DNA of 64,000 bases from Paenibacillus sp. FJAT-26967 (GTDB lineage: Bacteria > Bacillota > Bacilli > Paenibacillales > NBRC-103111): the NCBI RefSeq assembly GCF_001541095.1, contig NZ_LMXH01000005.1, forward strand, positions 124,001 to 188,000. The letters are read 5' to 3'. Positions 18,901 through 26,827 of this stretch are shown piece by piece. The notes beneath the pieces are model-generated. The model made no database searches, had not been told where the DNA came from, and saw nothing but the letters and a program-made list of their open reading frames with translations. Positions within the stretch are counted from its first letter, which is position 1; each line of letters starts with the position of its first letter. Both the position numbers and the translations under genes were made by a program.

Positions 18901-19782
18901 GATGGCGGCTATCAGTCGCTTGCCGAACTGACGGAGGCTTCTCCGCAGCTGGCCGCGATGCTGCAGGGGCTGCTTACGCAGAGCGCAGCCGCCTTTGAAG
19001 ATTTTCTGGAAGCGATCGACAATACGCTCTGGACGGTCGATCCCGCCTCGGTCGGCTTGGACAAAAGTTTGGGCATCTTGTCCGGCAAGCCGCTTGCCCT
19101 TGTCCGCGCAGGCATGCAGCTTTCTTTGGCGGATCAACCTCTTGGCGATACTAGCTGGGCGGCTACGTTCTATCCGCCGGTACCGGATTTCATCGTCCAG
19201 CCGTTCGAGGTGAGGCTGGGCGATTCGGCCCTTCGCGAAGATGGACTCGTCGGTTACTTTTTGAACGGATCGTTTGATTCGTTCTATTGCGTGCAGCCGC
19301 CCGCCGAGGCGGACGGGTATTTGATTGCAATCGGGCAAGGGCAGTATATCCCGCTTCGTTTCGACGGCAAGACAAGCGCAGACCTGCTTATGCTCGTCGA
19401 TCCGATGTCGGCCGTCCACGCTTTTACCGGCATTCTTCCCGCCCAGCCGGTCAAATTGGACAGGCGTTTCTTCGATACGGCTTTAGACCGGCTGTCTGTC
19501 CGATTACCGGTAGGGCCGATGCTGACGGCGGTGGGGCCCAATCCTCAGCCCATATCAGCTCCGTCAATGCCCGCCAGCGCCGTCAAGATTCCGGTTCCGG
19601 TAGAACGGGGGAGTTCGTGGACCTGGATGGAGCTTGCGGCGGCGGACGAGGTAACGATACAGAGGCTTGCAGTTACCGATACGGATGGGAGAGCGGTTAT
19701 AGACGGCAGCGATCGCTCCTTGAGAGAAGGACAGATGGTAGTTCAATTGAAAAAGGAGGAAGAAAAGCATGAACGAAAATGA
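15967..19782 (+). CDS. Large protein of unknown function with a GVYLHW motif (cassette protein 4)
   Basis: 1271 residues; its ATG shares one base with the preceding TAA. Near the N-terminus it has TGVYLHWKLPDAWTHG and TPNRWLIVRLSG followed by AFVVESD, a pattern I recall from uncharacterised very large bacterial proteins but cannot name. The middle is mixed helix and strand (about 170-640). The C-terminal third carries LSGKPLALVRAGMQLSL and DGLVGYFLNG. No signal peptide, membrane helix or classical enzyme motif is evident. The last 14 bases overlap the next gene. A structural, scaffold or receptor-binding role is only an inference from size, composition and context. Confidence 0.6.
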   Translation: MADPIVLVPMEVSALSANAYVLQNQPFRRWEETYGNIAQFDSAEPGPTDVTGGFGSSNTGVYLHWKLPDAWTHGCQQPDSQQVQYPLTPNRWLIVRLSGPLAARTASAFVVESDAPGTADSSVWLFDPDIVSAWEGSTDPLRQQAGSALSGAGPFITGMLGRSFQLADWKEQGIEQLFVTAVAPGNHLFNAYQSHCREVFSFYDALADVTEPDSTLSYLVAGWYSNSVSDPVASCLNGQTGDEAEQLLSALLSGYGWSLDRAEGDPLPAGTVCHGMVYGVDWQPQGTMQTVKDRFTAAGGSISVAVGNTSIDAFAAMIGQQLQSLSAGGNAEAVQILAEQPNAAALLEAFQYNLLHMADSGDWAGLDYRIRQEWFGSKAGGYRWTIVDIAAADSAAGEGVNDESWLNGLNADQAAFDAARLQLHDAQWELYATWWKEGRFATYPGFAQPSGVTQAQFAMALAAENDPSYNPDQPPGPANIYSVPKKVLDLANLLSGTLAPKVPQPVYADAATTPEDAFQAGIAVFEQQLRAQGLLAQNRGLKAAAEPRFWQAQDPVVLISGAGNTAEIPQAGSQLPCRMTAQTIAGLQNGGTVIPASSIAGLPAFPASAENLAEMLQGAYSSADFAAAVSAAAGALFTEWLLCDPDNAASISVTYPAFTRERLAEHNPSDFEGGLPALLPEPWSQPWNPFMLKWVAEWYPLPSVGSNWTFQGTDYSYTGGSQSLTPQAIGGDCLLTPQTAFLFRNRLMQAAAAGGDPADAALGQLADLIGEADQWDFISQRLSGFGDQLSLRDSRTNQAPAADVAFTFDDGTTHTLAELTGNQFDSLPLILDTGGTTPFQAVRQGQFCFSYLALYDAFGQVLEVVGDSGLTSSSLFAPVAAEGLKPDTPVVQANPQRFLQLPPRLLQPSRLDFRMVDANNPDQPTDLDSGANPVAGWLIANHLDGSVAIYGANGDAIGAVSQKIGAHGAPILSLAFAPDGGYQSLAELTEASPQLAAMLQGLLTQSAAAFEDFLEAIDNTLWTVDPASVGLDKSLGILSGKPLALVRAGMQLSLADQPLGDTSWAATFYPPVPDFIVQPFEVRLGDSALREDGLVGYFLNGSFDSFYCVQPPAEADGYLIAIGQGQYIPLRFDGKTSADLLMLVDPMSAVHAFTGILPAQPVKLDRRFFDTALDRLSVRLPVGPMLTAVGPNPQPISAPSMPASAVKIPVPVERGSSWTWMELAAADEVTIQRLAVTDTDGRAVIDGSDRSLREGQMVVQLKKEEEKHERK

Positions 19783-21196
19783 ATATGGGGTAGTCACAGA
19801 CGCTCCGGTATTGCTGACCTATACGATTATGACCGACCCGGCGCCGCTGTCGGCGAGCACGCCGACCTACAATTCTTACGGCACGATTACGGTGACGGTA
19901 TCTCCCGCCGCAGCGAGCGTTTATTGCAAAGAAATAGATATTTATATTCCATCCGGCATTGTCAGCCGGACGGATCAATTCGTCGCTTCCGCCGACAGCA
20001 GCAATTGGCAGACTCATGTGGGGAAAGAGGTTCCGGGCAATCAGGTCGGGCTTAATCCCCGTCTCAGCTATGTGCAAGTTAAATTTATGTGCAAATCGCC
20101 GGAGTTCTATTTGGTTGCCAGTCCGGTCAATCTGACCGTAGGAATACAGCAAATGACTCAGCAGCCGGGATGGATCGGAAGTCTTGGCCTGACCGAGATG
20201 TCGACAAATGATTCGAGCCAGCCCTACATTTTGCGGTCGATGACATTCGGGGTTTCGGTTGGCGCGGCTCTGTTGTTTGCGCGCAACTTCACGGCAAGCG
20301 CAGCAGACGGAGGAGCCTCTCCAGCGGGCGTTTTTACGAACGGTCAGCCGATCCAGCTAAGCTGGGAAAGCAACGGAACCGAATTCCAAATTTTTGAAGC
20401 CGCCGGCTCCGGTCCGCTGTATACCGGTACGGATAATTCCTTCAAGCTGTCTTCGGGCCTCGCGAAGACGACGACCTTCATTTTGGCTGCCAGCCAAACC
20501 GATCTTCGAGCCGAAACGCAGTATATTTACGATAGCGTCACCGTTGTCATTTCGAATGAAGATTCAACCCCTCATTCCGTTACGGCAGCCGGTACAGTAT
20601 CGGGTGCATTAGTGGAATCGACAGGAGAAATGCTCGCTCAAGGCAAATTTACCGCCAGCGGGGGAGCCAGCTTGGAAGGCCAAATAGACGTGAACGGCCC
20701 CTTGAACGTAGAGGGGGGGATACAATGCAACGGTGAAATGTCTATAAACGGAACACTATCGGCGACCAATACGGCGGCATTTCAGTCCGTCATCGTTTCA
20801 GGCCTGCTCGGCTTGAGGGGCGGCAGCAATATATTCGGCGTTCCTATGCCGCTGTTGAGTGACAATGGCGTTACCTATATCGCTCATACGGACGGTTATG
20901 CCATAGCGACCATCAACCCTCCGGGAGGGGATATTTCCTCGACGATTTCGACTTGCACCGTTACTTTGCTCACCTTTTTGAATGGGCAGACTTTGTATGA
21001 ATTATCAGCAACGGGAGGCTTGGCGACCGCATACAACTCCTCATGGACAACGGTCAATTGGTATAGTCCGAACAGCGTTACGATGCCTGTGCCGCAAGGA
21101 TATAGATGGCAAATCTTAGTTAATCAGTACAGCGGAAATGACAAAAACCCGACCGTTTCGCTGTTTTGGATTCCGCTCGGAAACAATGAAGGTTAG
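19769..21196 (+). CDS. Fibre-like protein with hexapeptide repeat (cassette protein 5)
   Basis: 475 residues, with AAGGAGGAAGA at 19752-19762 ahead of the ATG at 19769. Residues 1-260 are strand-rich, with an Ig-like segment ending in TTFILAAS. Residues about 298-352 show a clear 6-residue period (GQIDVN, GPLNVE, GGIQCN, GEMSIN, GTLSAT and so on), as in beta-helical or beta-spiral shafts. The last 120 residues look globular and aromatic (WTTVNWYSPN, GYRWQILVNQ). Shaft plus terminal knob resembles trimeric fibre tips and adhesins, but no family is recognised. No secretion signal. Last gene of the cassette; a bidirectional hairpin follows 225 bases later. Confidence 0.6.
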   Translation: MNENEYGVVTDAPVLLTYTIMTDPAPLSASTPTYNSYGTITVTVSPAAASVYCKEIDIYIPSGIVSRTDQFVASADSSNWQTHVGKEVPGNQVGLNPRLSYVQVKFMCKSPEFYLVASPVNLTVGIQQMTQQPGWIGSLGLTEMSTNDSSQPYILRSMTFGVSVGAALLFARNFTASAADGGASPAGVFTNGQPIQLSWESNGTEFQIFEAAGSGPLYTGTDNSFKLSSGLAKTTTFILAASQTDLRAETQYIYDSVTVVISNEDSTPHSVTAAGTVSGALVESTGEMLAQGKFTASGGASLEGQIDVNGPLNVEGGIQCNGEMSINGTLSATNTAAFQSVIVSGLLGLRGGSNIFGVPMPLLSDNGVTYIAHTDGYAIATINPPGGDISSTISTCTVTLLTFLNGQTLYELSATGGLATAYNSSWTTVNWYSPNSVTMPVPQGYRWQILVNQYSGNDKNPTVSLFWIPLGNNEG

Positions 21197-21421
21197 ATTT
21201 TTTTCAATGTCTATTCAATAGGGGCTTGACCACATGCCGATCGGGATTTTTTATGTTGAAATTCAAACCTCTTTAAGCTCTATACATTTTATATATAAAT
21301 ATGCAGGGCGACATTTTACGGATATTCTCAGAAATTAACGGGGTCGGGATAGCGTTCGCGGTTGTCGGCGTGTATAAGTTCGGAGTTAGACAAACCTGAA
21401 TTTCATCCTCAGAAAGAAACT

Positions 21422-21465
21422 AAGAAACCAGGCAGCGTTCTGCTGCCTGGTTTCTTCTCGTTTTT
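21422..21465. terminator. Bidirectional terminator between convergent genes
   Basis: A perfect 15-bp stem (21422-21436 with 21442-21456; core ACCAGGCAGC/GCTGCCTGGT) has a 5-nt loop and is followed by CTCGTTTTT on the plus strand and by TTAGTTTCTTTC on the minus strand. It can end both the cassette and the minus-strand serine hydrolase gene. Confidence 0.85.
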
Positions 21466-23515
21466 ATTTACTTTTCATATTCATTTTAAATACATCTCCT
21501 GCTTTGCCGCCAAAAACGATTAACCCTCCTTCAGGAAGTACAGCTGAATGGGTGCTGCTTACCTTTGAGAAGTTCACCAGCACTCCCTTCGCGTCATAAA
21601 CGGCAAATCCCCCGCTGGCCGGAGCCTGGACGTTGATAACCTTATTGGCTGATTTTTTATCAATTTTATACCAGACGGCCTGACCGTTGGATGGTATGAT
21701 GCAAATCGGGGAGTTTCCTTCAGGAAGAGCTTTAATTGCATCTTCACTGATATAAGATTGTCCACCGATGTTTACATACTCTTTTTGATTCACGTTATAG
21801 AAATTCAAATCAAAAGCATCTCTTCCGTTCATAACAGGAACAGCGGATACATTGACTGCTTTATTCTTGTTAACGATTTTAGTGCCGGATGCGTATCCAT
21901 GATCGGAATCAACGTTTATTTCTCTAGCCAGAAGCGCCTGATTCAGATAACCGACAGAAGTTATTTTTTCTTCCAAGGCGTAGTAACGCTTTCCGTTTCT
22001 TTGTTCCCAGACCTTTTTAGTTTTTTTGTCAAGCGGGTTGGGGTCCAGCTTTTGATAATCATATGTCACCATAACGGTTTGGCCTAATCCTGGAACGTCC
22101 AGGTACCTGTTAAATTTCAGATAAGTTTTTCCGTTCTTTGCCCGGTCGAAACTTAGGGTGATATTTCCCTGTTTATTTTTGAATTCTCCCTTGCCCGTGT
22201 AGACAAACTTTTCAGGCGGGGTCAAACCGCCCATAGCGGGCAAATCTATCTCTCCGTTCTTTATTTCCAGATTTAACGTTGTACCCACGAAGCCGTATAT
22301 TCCGGAGTAAGCCTGCAAATCCGGCGGCATATCTGTCTTCACGGCCGGTTGGAATGTTTTTTCGGGCAAAATTTCTTTAATGATGCCTTTGGCTTTTAAA
22401 TATTCCAGTAAAATATTGGAGGTCATAATACTGTTGTAGACAGAAGCCCCTCCTGATGACAGCACCGCTACAGAAATATCATGCTCGGGGAGTGTGGTCA
22501 GATTTGCGTGATACATTTGCGTATCCCCGCCTTTGGATAATGCCGTAATCCCGTAATCATCGAACGGAGCTAGCTTGACGGCGTCCCAACCGAGACCGTA
22601 ATTAATAGTGTTGGTCTTTTCCGGGACCCACAATCCCTTTCGGTACTCATGACTTTGCATGGCCTTGACCGACTTCTCGGACAAAAGATCTGTCCGGTTC
22701 CCGATTAAGACTTCAGCGAACTTGCTTACTTCTTCGGCGGTGGAGTAAATGCCTCCTGTCCCGATCAGATTGACATTTTCTACGGGCAGAGCTTGGTCAA
22801 TCCCCGGAACATAAGTTTTTGCAAGCCTGCTTCGGTCAAATGAATCACGCGGTGTCTTGGTAAAGCTTAAATCAAGAGGCGTGGTAAAATGCTTATTCAG
22901 AAACTCGCTGTAGCTTAACCCGGTTACTCGTTCAACCAAGATTTCAAGCAGCTGAAAACCATCGTTGCAATAGACCGAAAATTCGCCGGGGTCTGCTTTT
23001 AAATGTTCGGATCTTAATTTGGACAATAATTCATCATGAGTTCTCGCATCATTATCATCAAGCAAGAATCCATTCTCATAGTGACTGCCGTAAAGTCCCG
23101 AAGAATGATTCATTAACATGCGCGGTGTAATCTTTTTGTATCGTTCGTCGGCCATTTTAAATTCCTTTAAATACGTGGTCAGCGGTTTATCGATATGGAT
23201 TTGATTGGAATCGGCCAGCTTCATCGCTGCGGCGGTCACATATAATTTACTTACGGAACCTATTCCAAACATCGTGTCCTTCGTTACCGGGGTCTCGGCA
23301 GCTTTATCTTGTACACCTGCACCGCCGGATAAAACAACAGATCCATGATCCTTGATCGCATACTGTATGCCGCTTACGCCATAATCGGACACGATTTTCG
23401 AAGCTAGTGTCTTTGCCTTTTCTTTAACAGGATCCTGAGTCGTTTGAGCAAATGCTGAGGTGACCGGTACTGTCAAAAGCATAGCGGTCAATAATACAGA
23501 AACCATCTTCTTCAT
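21464..23515 (-). CDS. Secreted serine hydrolase, class C beta-lactamase/PBP-like
   Basis: 683 residues from ATG at 23515; an upstream TTG at 23521 is rejected because it is only 2 bases from the GGAGGAGG site. A signal peptide (MKKMVSVLLTAMLL..., cleavage near AFA-QT) is followed by a class C beta-lactamase-type domain with S-x-x-K as SVSK in FGIGSVSKLYV, Y-x-N as YCN in FSVYCNDG, and a third motif region near SKGGDTQMYH. About 300 C-terminal residues form strand-rich accessory domains. Such proteins act outside the cell as esterases, D-aminopeptidases or peptidoglycan-related hydrolases. It lies downstream of an Agr-like two-component pair but behind that operon's terminator. Confidence 0.85.
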   Translation of the reverse strand: MKKMVSVLLTAMLLTVPVTSAFAQTTQDPVKEKAKTLASKIVSDYGVSGIQYAIKDHGSVVLSGGAGVQDKAAETPVTKDTMFGIGSVSKLYVTAAAMKLADSNQIHIDKPLTTYLKEFKMADERYKKITPRMLMNHSSGLYGSHYENGFLLDDNDARTHDELLSKLRSEHLKADPGEFSVYCNDGFQLLEILVERVTGLSYSEFLNKHFTTPLDLSFTKTPRDSFDRSRLAKTYVPGIDQALPVENVNLIGTGGIYSTAEEVSKFAEVLIGNRTDLLSEKSVKAMQSHEYRKGLWVPEKTNTINYGLGWDAVKLAPFDDYGITALSKGGDTQMYHANLTTLPEHDISVAVLSSGGASVYNSIMTSNILLEYLKAKGIIKEILPEKTFQPAVKTDMPPDLQAYSGIYGFVGTTLNLEIKNGEIDLPAMGGLTPPEKFVYTGKGEFKNKQGNITLSFDRAKNGKTYLKFNRYLDVPGLGQTVMVTYDYQKLDPNPLDKKTKKVWEQRNGKRYYALEEKITSVGYLNQALLAREINVDSDHGYASGTKIVNKNKAVNVSAVPVMNGRDAFDLNFYNVNQKEYVNIGGQSYISEDAIKALPEGNSPICIIPSNGQAVWYKIDKKSANKVINVQAPASGGFAVYDAKGVLVNFSKVSSTHSAVLPEGGLIVFGGKAGDVFKMNMKSK

Positions 23516-23603
23516 GAACAATTCCTCCTCCTATTTCATTTGGATAGACTTGCTGTATTAATCATACAAGGAAAAAAAGCGGCTCAAAAAAAAAACCCCC
23601 AAA

Positions 23604-23645
23604 CGAAAAAAACAATCCCTAAACAACAAGTGTCTAAGGATTGTT
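23604..23645 (-). terminator. Terminator of the Agr-like kinase operon
   Basis: On the minus strand AACAATCC (23645-23638) pairs with GGATTGTT (23618-23611) and a T-run follows. The first arm includes the last codons of the kinase gene, so stop codon and terminator overlap. Confidence 0.7.
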
Positions 23646-24917
23646 CGTTAAAAAGGGCAGAAGGACCATATTATTAAAAACTTTATGTTTTGTTTCAAGA
23701 GTCATATGACCCCCGTACTTGTCGCAGATTCTGGATATATTCGTTAGTCCGATCCCATGAAATTCCTGGTTTGGTTTTGGGCTGCGTAAGTGGGCGCCTT
23801 CATTCTCCATATGATTCATGATGTGAATGAGCAGGGCGGACTCGGCAGCATGTATTTTTATAAGAATGTATCTGTCTTCCGCGATCTTGATATGTTTGGA
23901 AGCTTCAATTGCGTTATCCAGCATATTGCCCAAGACAACACATAGATCATAACGCTCAATCGTAATTTCTTGGGAACGCAGGTTAAGTCTGGTGTCGATT
24001 CTTATGCCATTGGCCTGCCCGATATCAAGTGTATTGGTGACAAGGGCATCTATAACCAGATTGCCTGTATTCACCCGTTGATAGGCTCCTTCGACTTTGT
24101 TTAATGTTGTTGTGATATGTTCCTTTGCCGCTGCTAACTCATTGCGCTTAATACATTCTTCAATATACAAAAACTGTTGATTCGTATCGTGAATGATTCT
24201 TTTGATGGATTTGAAGCTGTGAACAACTTTTTCGTAATTCGCATCCTGATAGTTCATCTGCTGCTGGAGCTGAGCATTGTCATGCATAAATTGAAATTTA
24301 TCCATAATTGTATCAAATATATAGACAATCATAACGTTTAAGAAAAGAAAGCCGATAGCCGAAAGGAAGGTATAGAAGCTCTTATAAGTCAGAATATTCA
24401 GGTGGTATATACTCATGAGCGGAATAACCAGAAATAAGGCGTAGTAGCGATACGGCAATGAAAAACTTCTTCGTTTGGTACCTAGCCGCATCATCTGAAT
24501 GACAGCAAACATAATCATGCAGCTGATTAGAACAAGTTTCGTGTAGGCGATTGGATCGGGTTGATTTACAAGGCTGTCAAAGTCGACTGAATCCAGGATA
24601 TATAAAATATATAGGGAGATAAAATTAGCGATAGACATTAATACACCGTAAAGCAGTGAAAAAATGATCTTGGCTCTGATTTCTACTTGATAAGACTGGA
24701 CAACACTGAATATCATAAGCAAGGGAAGAATCGTATATAAGATTGGAGAGAAGGGAATGACCAGATAGAAGTAGCCAGACAGTCCAAAGATGAGGAAATA
24801 GAAGAAGCGGTTATGTTTTTTGGCTGATTTATCGAAAACCGAGTTGAAGAAGAAATTAATTTGAACGCCAATGACAAGTATAACGCATATGGCAATAGGT
24901 AAATTATTTTGAAACAT
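23634..24917 (-). CDS. AgrC/ComD-like sensor histidine kinase (GHKL)
   Basis: 427 residues. Six or seven hydrophobic helices occupy residues 1-205, the layout of peptide-sensing HPK10 kinases. A cytoplasmic coiled coil follows, then the H-box (SIKRIIHDTNQQF), an N-box (LGNMLDNAIEASK) and a G-box (HGIGLTNISRICDKYGG). Kinases of this type sense secreted peptides and phosphorylate LytTR regulators. It starts one base after the regulator gene's stop. I see no agrB- or agrD-like genes nearby, so the signal is unknown. Confidence 0.85.
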   Translation of the reverse strand: MFQNNLPIAICVILVIGVQINFFFNSVFDKSAKKHNRFFYFLIFGLSGYFYLVIPFSPILYTILPLLMIFSVVQSYQVEIRAKIIFSLLYGVLMSIANFISLYILYILDSVDFDSLVNQPDPIAYTKLVLISCMIMFAVIQMMRLGTKRRSFSLPYRYYALFLVIPLMSIYHLNILTYKSFYTFLSAIGFLFLNVMIVYIFDTIMDKFQFMHDNAQLQQQMNYQDANYEKVVHSFKSIKRIIHDTNQQFLYIEECIKRNELAAAKEHITTTLNKVEGAYQRVNTGNLVIDALVTNTLDIGQANGIRIDTRLNLRSQEITIERYDLCVVLGNMLDNAIEASKHIKIAEDRYILIKIHAAESALLIHIMNHMENEGAHLRSPKPNQEFHGIGLTNISRICDKYGGHMTLETKHKVFNNMVLLPFLTNNP

Positions 24918-24918
24918 A

Positions 24919-25659
24919 TCAATCGACCTTCATAATCATAAACTTGGTATAAAAATCTTTAACCTCTTTAACTTTAGAACGCCCAATGGGCAGTTCCGAC
25001 CCGTTTGACATTAGAACAACCCCGCTAGCAAACTTCCTCACATGAAGCAGGTTGATAATAATGGAACGATGGATTTGCAGGAAGTTACTGTCTTTTAAGG
25101 TCAAAGCATAATCGGAAAGGGTTCCTTTGCTTCCATAGGTTTGATTAACGGTTGTAAAATGTAGTTTGCTTTTAATAGTTAAGCTTTTGGCAGCTTCAAT
25201 ACTGATGAGGTCATCATATTTAATAACGACTTCATCATAGGCTGACTTGATGACCATAAACTTTTTATCCAGTGCTTGAAAGTATTGGCACAGCTTGATC
25301 ATTTTCTCTTCCAAGATCGGGGGAGCAACGGGTTTTATTAAATACTGGAATGTCATGACGTCAAAACTTTCTACCATATATTCCGGGTAATTTGTCAGAA
25401 AAATAATTTGTTCATCCAGGTTATTTAGCCCTCTTAGTCTACGGGCTGTTTGAATCCCGTTGATTCCGCCCATTTCAACATCCAATATTAGAATATGGAA
25501 CGGGGGGTTATGGTGCAGATAATAGGTTACCAGCTGCTCTCCCGAGCCGAACAATTCGATTTCAAATTCTATATTGATCTTTATCGACAAAGTAATCAGG
25601 ATGCTCTTAACAAGTTCTCTTTGTTTCTCCTCATCATCGCAAATAGCCACCCTATACAT
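24919..25659 (-). CDS. LytTR family response regulator, AgrA/ComE-like
   Basis: 246 residues from ATG 25659 (product MYRVAICDDEE), 6 bases after AGAGGTG; a GTG at 25668 falls inside that ribosome site. The receiver domain has the acidic pocket DDE, the phospho-acceptor Asp in LILDVEMGG, Thr in IFLTNYPEY and Lys in LIKPV. The C-terminal LytTR DNA-binding domain includes FLQIHRSIIINLLHVRKF and GSELPIGRSKVKEVK. It is the cognate regulator of the kinase that follows. Targets are unknown; the neighbouring secreted hydrolase is a candidate. Confidence 0.88.
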   Translation of the reverse strand: MYRVAICDDEEKQRELVKSILITLSIKINIEFEIELFGSGEQLVTYYLHHNPPFHILILDVEMGGINGIQTARRLRGLNNLDEQIIFLTNYPEYMVESFDVMTFQYLIKPVAPPILEEKMIKLCQYFQALDKKFMVIKSAYDEVVIKYDDLISIEAAKSLTIKSKLHFTTVNQTYGSKGTLSDYALTLKDSNFLQIHRSIIINLLHVRKFASGVVLMSNGSELPIGRSKVKEVKDFYTKFMIMKVD

Positions 25660-25807
25660 AGGATTCACCTCTCAATTCCATTCCATTATTACAAGCACTC
25701 TATGTAAGCATGATATATTTTTTGGGCTTTGTATATACAGATTTTGGATGAAATGCAAATTCCAGTCCCTGAATAGAATTATATGGTGAGGTTGCAAGCA
25801 TGGGCAA

Positions 25808-25839
25808 ATAAAAACGACTTCCCTGATTGGGAAGTCGTT
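25808..25839 (-). terminator. Terminator of ctaB
   Basis: On the minus strand AACGACTTCCC and GGGAAGTCGTT form an 11-bp perfect stem (25813-25823 with 25829-25839), followed by TTTATTT. It lies 29 bases after the ctaB stop. Confidence 0.88.
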
Positions 25840-25867
25840 GTTCTGGCTGGCATCTGACCGCAGCGGC

Positions 25868-26827
25868 CTACTGGGATATGAAAGGCCCGAAGAAAATTCC
25901 CATCAGTGAGTAAATAATGATTGTCAGGAATAAGAGAGTCATATGGATAAGTGAAAAAATGAACATGGATTTCGCCCATTTTTCAGATTCCATTTTTTTG
26001 TAGCCGTATACGCTTAAGACAAGCCACGCCACGCTTAGAAGAAGTGCGACCAGCATAATGCCAATACTTAATGTTCCAAAGAGAAAGCTTACTGCAATTA
26101 AAACAACCAGATACACATTTGTTTGTATATAGGTTCTTTTAACACCCTTAACGACCGGGAGCATGGGAACATTAGCCGCCTTATAATCATCATGTTTACG
26201 AATGGCAATCGCATAGAAATGAGGCATTTGCCAGAGAACGGTTATGACGAAAAGTCCAAGAATCGCGGGATGTGTAATATCCGGATAAATAGCGGCCCAT
26301 CCAATAAGCGGCGGCATGGCTCCTGAAATACTTCCTATCTCCGTATTGTAAATCGTGCGGCGTTTGCTCCACATCGTATAGGGGACCACATAAATAAACA
26401 ACCCCGCAAATCCCAAGACTGCGGCCAGCGGAGTCGTAAAGGCAAGAGCGGTTAATCCCAGAACGGCCATCACAATGCCGAGCCACAAGGCGGTCACAGG
26501 CTTTATGGCGCCGGTAACGGTGGGTCTGTTCTTGGTTCTTGCCATAACGGAGTCAATATCGCGATCGTACAGGTTGTTAAAGGTACCCGCGGCCCCGATG
26601 ACCAGAATCGAACCGATCAGGGCTAATACAATGACCGGAAGTTTCCCCACCAAATCAATCTGGTAAGTGTATAGTGCCAAAGTCAGACCGGCCAACATCG
26701 GTAATAAATTTGATTTAATGATCCCTGTCTTGACGGTTTGCGCCAGTATGGTTGACAAAGGCTGTGGCGGCGCAGCCAAGGGAGTGGGCTGATTGTTGCT
26801 ATTGCTGGGCATTAGTTCTGCTTTCAT
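25868..26827 (-). CDS. ctaB: Haem O synthase (protohaem IX farnesyltransferase)
   Basis: 319 residues of the UbiA prenyltransferase superfamily. It converts haem B to haem O by adding a farnesyl group, supplying haem O/A for the caa3 oxidase. Seven to nine membrane helices; the first Asp-rich motif is NNLYDRDIDSVMARTKNRP, and the second region is WSKRRTIYNTEIGSISG with GAMPPLIGW. About 30 polar, Pro/Asn-rich residues precede helix 1. It belongs functionally with the cta genes at 1-2470 but is on the opposite strand, 23 kb away, as a single-gene unit. ctaA was not seen in the window. Confidence 0.93.
   Translation of the reverse strand: MKAELMPSNSNNQPTPLAAPPQPLSTILAQTVKTGIIKSNLLPMLAGLTLALYTYQIDLVGKLPVIVLALIGSILVIGAAGTFNNLYDRDIDSVMARTKNRPTVTGAIKPVTALWLGIVMAVLGLTALAFTTPLAAVLGFAGLFIYVVPYTMWSKRRTIYNTEIGSISGAMPPLIGWAAIYPDITHPAILGLFVITVLWQMPHFYAIAIRKHDDYKAANVPMLPVVKGVKRTYIQTNVYLVVLIAVSFLFGTLSIGIMLVALLLSVAWLVLSVYGYKKMESEKWAKSMFIFSLIHMTLLFLTIIIYSLMGIFFGPFISQ

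Noticed and set aside
18550-19419. 289-codon minus-strand frame within cassette protein 4
   Set aside because: Arg-rich antisense reading with no motif; the plus-strand frame is continuous through the region and overlaps its neighbours.
7550-21196. Considered whether the cassette is a prophage tail or contractile injection system
   Set aside because: No tail sheath, tube, baseplate, AAA+ ATPase, portal, terminase, holin or integrase is present among the genes; only the last protein is fibre-like.
25703-25801. 33-codon minus-strand frame before the LytTR regulator, considered as an AgrD-like peptide
   Set aside because: No ribosome site, no N-terminal amphipathic leader or Cys/Ser thiolactone motif, and it begins right after the ctaB terminator.
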